In this document: piece by piece, positions 1 to 5,430 of the stretch
Layout of the letters: the number at the start of each line of letters is the position of its first letter
How positions within the stretch are numbered: position 1 is the stretch's first letter
Source: an uncultured Veillonella sp.
GTDB taxonomy: Bacteria > Bacillota > Negativicutes > Veillonellales > Veillonellaceae
NCBI GenBank assembly: GCA_900550175.1
Contig: URQX01000035.1
Location: forward strand, 1 to 13,296
Direction: 5' to 3'
DNA: 13,296 bases
The notes under the pieces: generated by a model
Databases searched by the model: none
What the model saw: only the letters and a program-made list of their open reading frames with translations
What the model was told of the DNA's origin: nothing
Translations under genes and position numbers: made by a program

Positions 1-3000
1 GTTGGTAAAACAGTTCAAAATATCGAAACTACTATTAATAACAAAATTACTGAAAACAATGTAGTTATTAATAAAAATATCGATGCTAAGATTGAAGCTA
101 ACAATACCGTAATCAACCAAAATATCACAAATGCAATTACTGAAAACAACAAGGAAATTAACAATACAATCAACAAGGTAAATGTTAAAGTTGACGGTAT
201 TAAAGGTGATATTGAAGGCTTGAAAGGTCGCGTAGATCGTCACGACCAACGTTTAGACTACTTACAAGATAATATTGTAGATAACTCTACACGTATTACA
301 GCAGTAGAAGATAGTGTTAAAGCTAATACTACAAATATTGCTAACAATACAACTGCTATCGACAAGAATACAAAAGCTATCGAAGCATTGAACGGCAAAG
401 TTGGTACTACTATCACTAACATCGAATCTACTATCAATAACAAGATTGAAGCTAACAATACTACAATTCTTAACAAAGTAGATCAAAATATCGATGCTAA
501 GATTACTGCTAATAACACAACAATCATTAACAAAGTTGATAAAAACATCGATGTAAAAATCAATGAAAACAACAAACAAATCAACAACACTATCAATACT
601 AAGATTGGTGATGTAAATGTTAAGATTGATGGTGTTAAAGGTGATTTGGATGGCCTTAAAGGTCGTGTAGATCGTCATGATCAACGCTTAGATTACTTGC
701 AAGATAACATTGTAGATAACTCTACACGTATTAGCGCTAATGAAGATGCTATTAAAGCATTAAAGGGCCAAGTTGGTACAACAGTTACTAATGTTGAAAA
801 TACAATCAATGCTAAGATTGAAGCGAACAACACAGTAATTAGAAACGATATCAACACTGCAATTACTAATAACAACACTGTTATTAACAAAAACATTGCA
901 ACTGCAATCAACGAAAACAATAAAACAATCATTAACAAAGTAGATCAAAATATTGATGCTAAGATTGCTGAAAATAATACAGTAATTAACAACACAATCA
1001 ATAACAAAGTTAATGACGTAAATGTTAAAGTTGAAGCTAATGCAAATGCAATTGCTAATAATAGCAAATCTATTACTGACATCAAAGCGAATGTAGCGAA
1101 TATTAATAATAAAGTAGAAGCTAACACTACAAATATTGCTAATAACACTGCAGCTATTGCGACTGTAAGCAAACAAGTTGTAAATAATACAGCTAACATT
1201 TCCAACAATGCTACAGCTATTGCAAACATTAGCAAACAAGTTGCTGGTAACACTGCTAACATTACAGATGTAACTGCTAAAGTAAATGCTAATACTGGTC
1301 GTATTGAATCTAATACAACAGCTATTAACAACTTAACTGGTAAAGTTGATGCTAATGCTCAAGCAATTGAATCCTTGAAAGGTCAAGTTGGTAAAGGCAA
1401 TACTACAATCGTTAATGTAGCTCAAAAAGTAGAAAATATTACTCAAAACATTAACGCTCAAAATAGCAACATCCAAGCTAATACTGTAAACATTCAAAAC
1501 AATACTTCCAATATTAATAACATTAAAGCTAATGTTGTTAACGTTGAAAAGAATGTAAACAATATTAAAGCTGATGTGACAGTAGTAAAAGCTGATATCA
1601 CAAATATCAATGCTAAAGTTGATCAAAAAATCAATATTGTAAACAACAATATTACTAACGTTAAAACCGATGTGAAGAATATTGATGCTAAAGTTACAAA
1701 TATTGATAACAAAGTTACTAATATTAACAATAAAGTAACTAATATCGATAGCAAAGTAACAAATATTGATACTAAAGTTAATGATATTGATGTGAAAGTT
1801 AATAACCAAAATGTTGTAATCAACAATATCAAAACAGATGTATCTGGTTTGAAAGATCAAGTTGGCAAAAATACTGAAGCAATTAAAAACTTACAAAATG
1901 TAAGCGCTGATGTAAACAAAGTGAAAGAACAAGTTAATGCTAATACTCAAAAAGTAAATGCTAACGAAGAACGCATTAAAAATGTTCAAAGCCAAGTTTC
2001 TGTTAATACTGAAGCAATCAAACATAATACTGAAAACATCAATATTAACAAAGCAGCGATCAAACAAAATGCTGAAGCAATTCAAAATACTAATGTAACT
2101 GTACAAAAAGTAATCAACAAAGTTGATGAACATAGTAAAGTTATTAACGATGTATCTAAACAAGTTAATACTAATACAACTAATATTGCTAATATTAATA
2201 ATGTTGTTAACCAAAATACAACTAATATTACAAATGTAACTAACCAAGTTAATGCAAATACAAGCAATATTAGCAAAGTATCTAGCCAAGTTAATACAAA
2301 TACTACAAACATCAACACTCTAAATGCTAAAGTAGATACTAATGTTACAAATATCACTAAGGTAGATAACCGTGTAACTGCAGTAGCTAACCAAGTTAAT
2401 GAAAATGCTCAATTAACTAAAGCTGTTGGTACTCTAGCACTAGAAAATCATGAAAAAGTTAGTGTATTAGGTTTACAAGTAAACAAAAATACAGAAGACA
2501 TTTCTAACAATGCAACAGCAATTGCAAATGTAAATACTAAAGTTGATGAAAACGTTAAATTGACTAAAGCAGTAGGTACATTGGCATTAGAAAACAATGA
2601 AAAAGTTAATGTATTAGGCTTACAAGTAAACAAAAATACTCAAGACATCAGTACATTGGCAGAGGCTGCAAATTACAGTTTGAAAGCTTCTAACATTGCA
2701 TTACAAGATCATGCAACACTTGTACAACACGATGCACAAATCGCAGAAAACTCTCGCCGCATTAGCAGCGTAGAACGTGATGTTAAAGTGGTAGGTGCTA
2801 ATGCAGCAGCTTTGGCAGCATTGAAACCTATCGAATACCACGAAGGTCAAAAAGCTCAAATTATGGCCGCTGTCGGTACTTACAAAGGTAAAACATCTAC
2901 TGCATTGGGTGTAGCTCATTATGCAAATCCTGATTTGTTAATCCATGCTGGTGCCGCTTATGGTGGTGATCATAGTGTAATGGCAAATGCTGGTGTAACA

Positions 3001-3177
3001 ATCGGTATTGGTAATGCTCCTACAGCTCCTAAAGCATCTCCTGCAACTGTAAAAGTTCTTGAAGACAAAGTGGCTGATTTGCAAGCACAAAACAAAGAAA
3101 TTCGTGAACTTCTTGATAAAGTGATTGCACAACAACCACAACAAGCACCAAAGGCAGCTGTAAAAACAACTAAATAA
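1..3177 (+). CDS. YadA-like trimeric autotransporter adhesin, 3' part (5' end outside window)
   Basis: The reading frame is open from base 1 (VGKTVQNIE...) to TAA at 3175-3177, so 1058 C-terminal residues are visible and the start codon and signal peptide lie upstream. An internal TTG at 220 is not the start. The product should be a surface-exposed homotrimeric adhesin in the outer membrane. Residues 1 to about 880 are an Asn/Thr/Ile/Val/Lys-rich coiled-coil stalk with heptad and 14-residue periodicity. Many units have Asn in a core d position (VNxNTxNI), the N@d pattern known from trimeric autotransporter stalks. Residues about 895-932 form a neck (VQHDAQIAENSRRISSVE). Residues about 933-1004 resemble the YadA anchor: ALAALKP, then alternating beta-strands AAVGTYKGKTSTALGVAHY and HAGAAYGGDHSVMANAGVTI. 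A Pro/Ala linker and a second coiled coil follow, which is unusual. Repeats make up most of the gene. It is AT-rich and highly biased in composition compared with the dcw genes. Ligand and passenger head are unknown because the N-terminus is missing. Confidence 0.87.
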   Translation, partial: VGKTVQNIETTINNKITENNVVINKNIDAKIEANNTVINQNITNAITENNKEINNTINKVNVKVDGIKGDIEGLKGRVDRHDQRLDYLQDNIVDNSTRITAVEDSVKANTTNIANNTTAIDKNTKAIEALNGKVGTTITNIESTINNKIEANNTTILNKVDQNIDAKITANNTTIINKVDKNIDVKINENNKQINNTINTKIGDVNVKIDGVKGDLDGLKGRVDRHDQRLDYLQDNIVDNSTRISANEDAIKALKGQVGTTVTNVENTINAKIEANNTVIRNDINTAITNNNTVINKNIATAINENNKTIINKVDQNIDAKIAENNTVINNTINNKVNDVNVKVEANANAIANNSKSITDIKANVANINNKVEANTTNIANNTAAIATVSKQVVNNTANISNNATAIANISKQVAGNTANITDVTAKVNANTGRIESNTTAINNLTGKVDANAQAIESLKGQVGKGNTTIVNVAQKVENITQNINAQNSNIQANTVNIQNNTSNINNIKANVVNVEKNVNNIKADVTVVKADITNINAKVDQKINIVNNNITNVKTDVKNIDAKVTNIDNKVTNINNKVTNIDSKVTNIDTKVNDIDVKVNNQNVVINNIKTDVSGLKDQVGKNTEAIKNLQNVSADVNKVKEQVNANTQKVNANEERIKNVQSQVSVNTEAIKHNTENININKAAIKQNAEAIQNTNVTVQKVINKVDEHSKVINDVSKQVNTNTTNIANINNVVNQNTTNITNVTNQVNANTSNISKVSSQVNTNTTNINTLNAKVDTNVTNITKVDNRVTAVANQVNENAQLTKAVGTLALENHEKVSVLGLQVNKNTEDISNNATAIANVNTKVDENVKLTKAVGTLALENNEKVNVLGLQVNKNTQDISTLAEAANYSLKASNIALQDHATLVQHDAQIAENSRRISSVERDVKVVGANAAALAALKPIEYHEGQKAQIMAAVGTYKGKTSTALGVAHYANPDLLIHAGAAYGGDHSVMANAGVTIGIGNAPTAPKASPATVKVLEDKVADLQAQNKEIRELLDKVIAQQPQQAPKAAVKTTK
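220..297 (+). repeat. Stalk motif LKGRVDRH...DNSTRI, copy 1
   Basis: This encodes a 26-residue charged segment containing RVDRHDQRLDYLQ. It is identical in protein sequence to the segment at 655-732 (435 nt downstream), but the two copies differ in eight codons, all synonymously. It stands out from the Asn/Thr-rich stalk around it and may be a distinct coiled-coil or connector element. Confidence 0.85.
655..732 (+). repeat. Stalk motif LKGRVDRH...DNSTRI, copy 2
   Basis: This is the second copy of the 26-residue segment at 220-297. The proteins match exactly, while the codons for Leu, Arg, His, Asp and Asn differ at several third positions. The flank before it is also related (VKIDGVKGDLDG here, VKVDGIKGDIEG in copy 1). 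The third module lacks the motif and reads NVKVEANANAI instead. Confidence 0.85.
1675..1800 (+). repeat. Six tandem 21-nt (heptad) repeats in the stalk
   Basis: Six consecutive 7-residue units are visible: KNIDAKV, TNIDNKV, TNINNKV, TNIDSKV, TNIDTKV, NDIDVKV. Each is exactly 21 nt. Ile and Val sit at the core positions of a heptad coiled coil. The DNA units are close enough in sequence to allow slippage or recombination, which would change stalk length in frame. Confidence 0.85.
2164..2373 (+). repeat. Five tandem 42-nt (14-residue) N@d coiled-coil repeats
   Basis: Five units of exactly 14 residues are VNTNTTNIANINNV, VNQNTTNITNVTNQ, VNANTSNISKVSSQ, VNTNTTNINTLNAK and VDTNVTNITKVDNR. With Val at heptad position a, the fourth residue (Asn) falls at d and the next heptad carries Ile/Val or Ile/Leu in the core. 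This is the Asn-in-core arrangement described for trimeric autotransporter stalks, where it can hold an anion in the core. Confidence 0.85.
2413..2505 (+). repeat. 31-residue stalk repeat LTKAVGTLALEN..., copy 1
   Basis: The unit LTKAVGTLALEN-EKV-VLGLQVNKNT-DIS occurs twice, 147 nt apart, and 28 of 31 residues match. It is more hydrophobic than the Asn/Thr stalk and lies just before the neck. The 18 residues between the copies resemble earlier stalk units (NNATAIANVNTKVDEN). Confidence 0.85.
2560..2652 (+). repeat. 31-residue stalk repeat LTKAVGTLALEN..., copy 2
   Basis: This is the second copy of the 31-residue unit at 2413-2505. It differs from copy 1 by three substitutions (His to Asn, Ser to Asn, Glu to Gln) and by several synonymous codons. 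It leads into the neck sequence that connects to the membrane anchor. Confidence 0.85.
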
Positions 3178-3224
3178 TATGCCTCCCAACCGATGGGTTA
3201 CACTTATAATCTATCGTTAGGTAT

Positions 3225-3260
3225 AAAAGCCGCGTAGCAGAAATGCTACGCGGTTTTTTT
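3225..3260 (+). terminator. Strong intrinsic terminator after the adhesin gene
   Basis: A perfect 10-bp GC-rich stem (CCGCGTAGCA at 3230-3239 with TGCTACGCGG at 3244-3253) closes a GAAA tetraloop and is followed by seven T residues (3254-3260). It begins about 50 nt after the adhesin stop codon and should separate adhesin transcription from the dcw operon. Four A residues precede the stem, so weak activity in the opposite direction is possible. Confidence 0.93.
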
Positions 3261-3500
3261 GTGTAGATTTGTGGTGATTAATTAAATCAGTACTATTTAA
3301 TTTAGATAAAATAAAGCTTTATTAAATATTGTAGTGGGGATTTGATCTTAGAAAAATTAAATTTGGAGGTTAGGTGGTGGCAAGTGGTTTTGTATTTGAA
3401 TTCATTATTTATATTCGAACATATGTATCTTAGAAAAAGCGAGAAAAAGAGAGCTTATGAAAGAAAAATATAAAAAAGTGGGATAAAAATGGATTTTTTA
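3261..3500. other. AT-rich intergenic region upstream of the mraZ promoter
   Basis: No convincing gene is present. The stretch is AT-rich with scattered GTGG motifs (3334, 3374, 3377, 3384, 3478). It also has an imperfect dyad (TTTGAAT at 3395-3401 with ATTCGAA at 3413-3419, one G-T pair). An 18-codon GTG-initiated frame at 3377-3433 follows a GGAGGT, but it is too short to call as a gene. Confidence 0.6.
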
Positions 3501-3546
3501 TTGTGGATGGTGGGGAATTGTGGTAGAATTTACCATATAGTGGTGG
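3478..3546 (+). promoter_or_regulatory. GTGG motif cluster, candidate MraZ operator
   Basis: GTGG occurs at 3478, 3503, 3510, 3520, 3540 and 3543. The copies at 3510, 3520 and 3540 lie on a 10-bp phase. Known MraZ proteins bind short direct repeats of TGGGN or GTGG type upstream of their own gene and repress or activate the dcw operon. Here the repeats overlap the proposed -35/-10 region, which fits autoregulation. The assignment is inferred from position and motif only. Confidence 0.45.
3501..3529 (+). promoter_or_regulatory. Probable sigma-A-type promoter of the mraZ/dcw operon
   Basis: TTGTGG (3501-3506) and TAGAAT (3524-3529) are separated by exactly 17 bp. The -10 box is preceded by TG one base upstream (TGGTAGAAT), an extended -10 that can compensate for the poor second half of the -35 box. 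Transcription would start near 3536, about 40 nt before the mraZ ATG. A second -10-like box, TATAGT at 3536-3541, has no good -35 box. Confidence 0.55.
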
Positions 3547-3575
3547 ATAAGGGATAGTAAAGGGCGGTGATACGT

Positions 3576-4007
3576 ATGTTCATGGGAGAATATAATCACA
3601 CCATTGATACAAAAGGGCGGATGATTATACCTGCGAAAATACGTGAACAACTAGGTGAATTGTGCATCGTCACAAAAGGCTTAGATGACTGCTTAGCTAT
3701 TTACACCCAAGAGGCATGGAAGAAAATTTCTGATGCCTTACAATCACAATCCTCTACTAAAGCTAGCGTACGTGCCTTAAAACGTTTTGTTTTCGGTAGT
3801 GCTGCTGAGCTTGAATATGATAAACAAGGTCGTGTCCTCATTCCTGTACCACTACGTGAATATGCGAGCCTTGATAAACAGGCCGTTATTGTCGGTGCTG
3901 GGGATCACGTTGAAATTTGGAGCCGCGAAAAATATGATTACTATGATGATCAAGTGGCTGAAAGTATGGAAGAATTAGTCGAAGGGCTTGAAGGGATTAT
4001 GTTATAG
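3576..4007 (+). CDS. mraZ: Transcriptional regulator MraZ
   Basis: This encodes 143 residues, the usual MraZ length. Two SpoVT/AbrB-like half domains are visible: MFMGEYNHTIDTKGRMIIPAK at the N-terminus, with the DxKGR motif at residues 11-15, and ELEYDKQGRVLIP, with the second DxxGR at residues 82-86. MraZ proteins form ring-shaped oligomers that bind repeats upstream of the dcw operon and control its expression. They are the standard first gene of this cluster. I chose ATG 3576 because it gives the conserved MFMGEY start and lies 8 nt after GGCGG in AAAGGGCGGTGAT, a good match to the 16S anti-SD. An upstream GTG at 3567 would overlap that site, and ATG 3582 would cut off MF. rsmH follows after 9 nt. 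Confidence 0.95.
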   Translation: MFMGEYNHTIDTKGRMIIPAKIREQLGELCIVTKGLDDCLAIYTQEAWKKISDALQSQSSTKASVRALKRFVFGSAAELEYDKQGRVLIPVPLREYASLDKQAVIVGAGDHVEIWSREKYDYYDDQVAESMEELVEGLEGIML

Positions 4008-4016
4008 GAGGCTATG

Positions 4017-4949
4017 ATGGAATTTAATCATACCAGCGTACTCTTACGTGAAACGGTGGACTCCGTCGTAACTAATCCAAAAGGCATTTATGTGGACTGC
4101 ACCCTTGGTGGGGCAGGACATGCTCACGCAGTGGGCGAAATGCTTGACCCAGAAGGCATGATAATAGGTTTGGATCAAGATGAAGATGCGTTGGGTGTAG
4201 CTCGACAGCGTTTATCTGATCTAAATTGTCAGGTATTAACAATACCAACGAATTTTTCTAACTTAAAAGAAGCTCTCCAAAATGCGGGCATCTATGAGGT
4301 AGATGGTTTTATATTTGATCTTGGTGTATCAAGTTATCAGCTAGATACGCCTGAGCGTGGTTTTTCATATATGAATGATGGTCCACTCGATATGCGTATG
4401 GACAAAGATGCACCTCTTACAGCAGAGGAAATTGTCAATGAGTACGATGCTGAACAATTGCTGCAAATCATTCGCGATTATGGGGAAGAACGATGGGCTA
4501 AGCGCATTGTTGAATTCATCGTTAATGCACGTCAAGAGAAACGAATTACCACTACGGGTGAGTTAGTTAGAATTATTAAGCAAGCAATACCTGCGAAGGC
4601 ACGTCAAGATGGACCACATCCAGCAAAACGGACGTTTCAAGCCATTCGCATTGAAGTAAATAGAGAATTAGCTATCTTGCATGATAGTTTTGTAGATGCT
4701 GTATCTATGTTAAAGCCAAAGGGGAAAATTGGGGTTATCACATTCCACTCCTTGGAAGATCGAATTACAAAACAAACTTTCAAAGAGTTGAGTACAGCAT
4801 GTATATGTCCTCCAGAATTGCCAATGTGCGTATGTAACCACAAAGCACTTGTGAAGGCGAAGAATAAGCCTATAGAGCCGAGTGCAGGGGAGATTGAGGT
4901 TAATCCGAGGGCTAGAAGCGCAAAGTTGCGCGTAGCTGTTAAGTTGTAG
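4017..4949 (+). CDS. rsmH: 16S rRNA (cytosine(1402)-N4)-methyltransferase RsmH
   Basis: RsmH (MraW) uses S-adenosylmethionine to methylate N4 of C1402 in the decoding centre of 16S rRNA. It is cytoplasmic. The 310 residues match family length. Visible motifs are HTSVLLRETVD at the start, YVDCTLGGAGH (SAM-binding loop, GGAGH at residues 31-35), IIGLDQDEDAL, FDLGVSSYQLDTPERGFSY, DGPLDMRMD, HPAKRTFQAIRIEVNREL, GVITFHSLEDR, the Cys-rich CICPPELPMCVC, and the terminal NPRARSAKLRV. Two ATGs are adjacent in frame (4014 and 4017). The second is preferred because GGAGG (4007-4011) lies only 2 nt before the first but 5 nt before the second. It is transcribed with mraZ, and ftsL follows after 21 nt. Confidence 0.95.
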   Translation: MEFNHTSVLLRETVDSVVTNPKGIYVDCTLGGAGHAHAVGEMLDPEGMIIGLDQDEDALGVARQRLSDLNCQVLTIPTNFSNLKEALQNAGIYEVDGFIFDLGVSSYQLDTPERGFSYMNDGPLDMRMDKDAPLTAEEIVNEYDAEQLLQIIRDYGEERWAKRIVEFIVNARQEKRITTTGELVRIIKQAIPAKARQDGPHPAKRTFQAIRIEVNRELAILHDSFVDAVSMLKPKGKIGVITFHSLEDRITKQTFKELSTACICPPELPMCVCNHKALVKAKNKPIEPSAGEIEVNPRARSAKLRVAVKL

Positions 4950-4970
4950 AATTGGAAGGGGTTAGTATTT

Positions 4971-5375
4971 ATGTTAGCGAGAAAGGCTGTTGTAGGCCAA
5001 GTGAAAAGCGATGTGTTGGTCGCTTCACAAGGGAGAAAACGCAGTGCAAGTGTGGCTCTAGATTTGAGCCCTATGTTGCGGCAAGTTGTTTATGGTATTG
5101 CTGCATTGGTTGCATTTTTGTTTATTATGATGGTTATGAACGCGTACAGCACAAAATTGGGCTATGAGGTAGTTAAAACACAGCAAGCTGTAGTACAATT
5201 AACAAAAGATAATGATGCGTTGGATGTTGAAGTGGCTTCTTTGAAGTCTCCTGTTCGTATTCAACAAATCGCAGAACAACAACTAGGGATGGTTTTGCCT
5301 GATTCTTTTGTTTATAGCACGAAAAGCGCTGTTACTGAACGTACTGTACAAGAGAAACAGCAAATTATAGACTAG
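4971..5375 (+). CDS. ftsL: FtsL-like cell division protein
   Basis: This is a 134-residue bitopic membrane protein. A basic N-terminal cytoplasmic segment (residues 1-37) is followed by one membrane helix (about 38-58, VVYGIAALVAFLFIMMVM). Next comes an extracytoplasmic heptad segment (about 61-92, with VVKTQQAVVQLTKDNDALDVEV) and then SPVRIQQIAEQQLGMVLP, the typical end of the FtsL/DivIC coiled coil. FtsL pairs with DivIC/FtsB and FtsQ/DivIB in the divisome and helps activate the septal synthase. Sequence conservation is low, so the name rests on topology, the LGM motif and its place after rsmH. ATG 4971 follows GGAAGGGG at 4954-4961. The next gene is murE, not the expected ftsI/spoVD. Confidence 0.85.
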   Translation: MLARKAVVGQVKSDVLVASQGRKRSASVALDLSPMLRQVVYGIAALVAFLFIMMVMNAYSTKLGYEVVKTQQAVVQLTKDNDALDVEVASLKSPVRIQQIAEQQLGMVLPDSFVYSTKSAVTERTVQEKQQIID

Positions 5376-5380
5376 CAGGC

Positions 5381-5421
5381 AAAGCAGCTCGTATTGGGCT
5401 GCTTTCCTTTGCGTGTAAAGG
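5381..5421 (+). promoter_or_regulatory. Hairpins in the ftsL-murE gap, one covering the murE SD
   Basis: AAAGCAGC (5381-5388) pairs perfectly with GCTGCTTT (5398-5405) around a 9-nt loop. Directly after it, CCTTT (5406-5410) can pair with AAAGG (5417-5421), which is part of the murE Shine-Dalgarno AAAGGAG (5417-5423). Only a short, broken T-run follows the first stem, so it is at best a weak terminator. The pair may limit transcription readthrough or murE translation. Function is inferred. Confidence 0.4.
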
Positions 5422-5430
5422 AGATTGTAT

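Larger units (their letters stand above)
1..1059 (+). repeat. Three long stalk modules (about 125-145 residues each)
   Basis: Three diverged modules follow one another. Each begins with VGxTxxNxExTIN (at 1, 400 and 772), continues with NNTxI and NIDAKI stretches, and reaches NVKV/IxG or NVKVEAN (at 181, 616 and 1021). The first two also share a 26-residue segment. Distances between matching points vary (399, 372, 435 and 405 nt) and all are multiples of three, so the unit has expanded and contracted in frame. Later single VGK elements at 1387 and 1861 look like degenerate module starts. Confidence 0.75.

Noticed and set aside
220..222. TTG at 220 as the start of the adhesin
   Set aside because: The same frame is open back to base 1 and the sequence upstream encodes the same repeat module, so the gene continues past the window edge.
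1..3177. Regular repeats as a CRISPR array or minisatellite
   Set aside because: The repeats are all multiples of three, keep one open frame and encode coiled-coil heptads, so they are coding repeats.
258..3189. Many long reverse-strand open frames opposite the adhesin gene
   Set aside because: They are a composition effect: the forward strand is dominated by Asn, Thr, Ile, Val and Lys codons, whose complements rarely form stop codons. The resulting proteins are low-complexity (Ile/Val/Ser/Phe/Cys-rich) with no recognisable domain, and the forward frame is clearly a YadA-type protein.
3567..3569. GTG at 3567 as mraZ start
   Set aside because: It lies inside the Shine-Dalgarno sequence that serves ATG 3576, and MraZ proteins start at MFMGEY.
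4637..4843. Reverse-strand frames opposite rsmH, murE, murF and murG
   Set aside because: They lie wholly within well-supported enzymes on the other strand and show no SD, promoter or domain.
4952..5167. 71-codon + strand frame overlapping the start of ftsL
   Set aside because: It overlaps ftsL out of frame, its product has no family features, and the ftsL frame has the SD, membrane helix and coiled coil.
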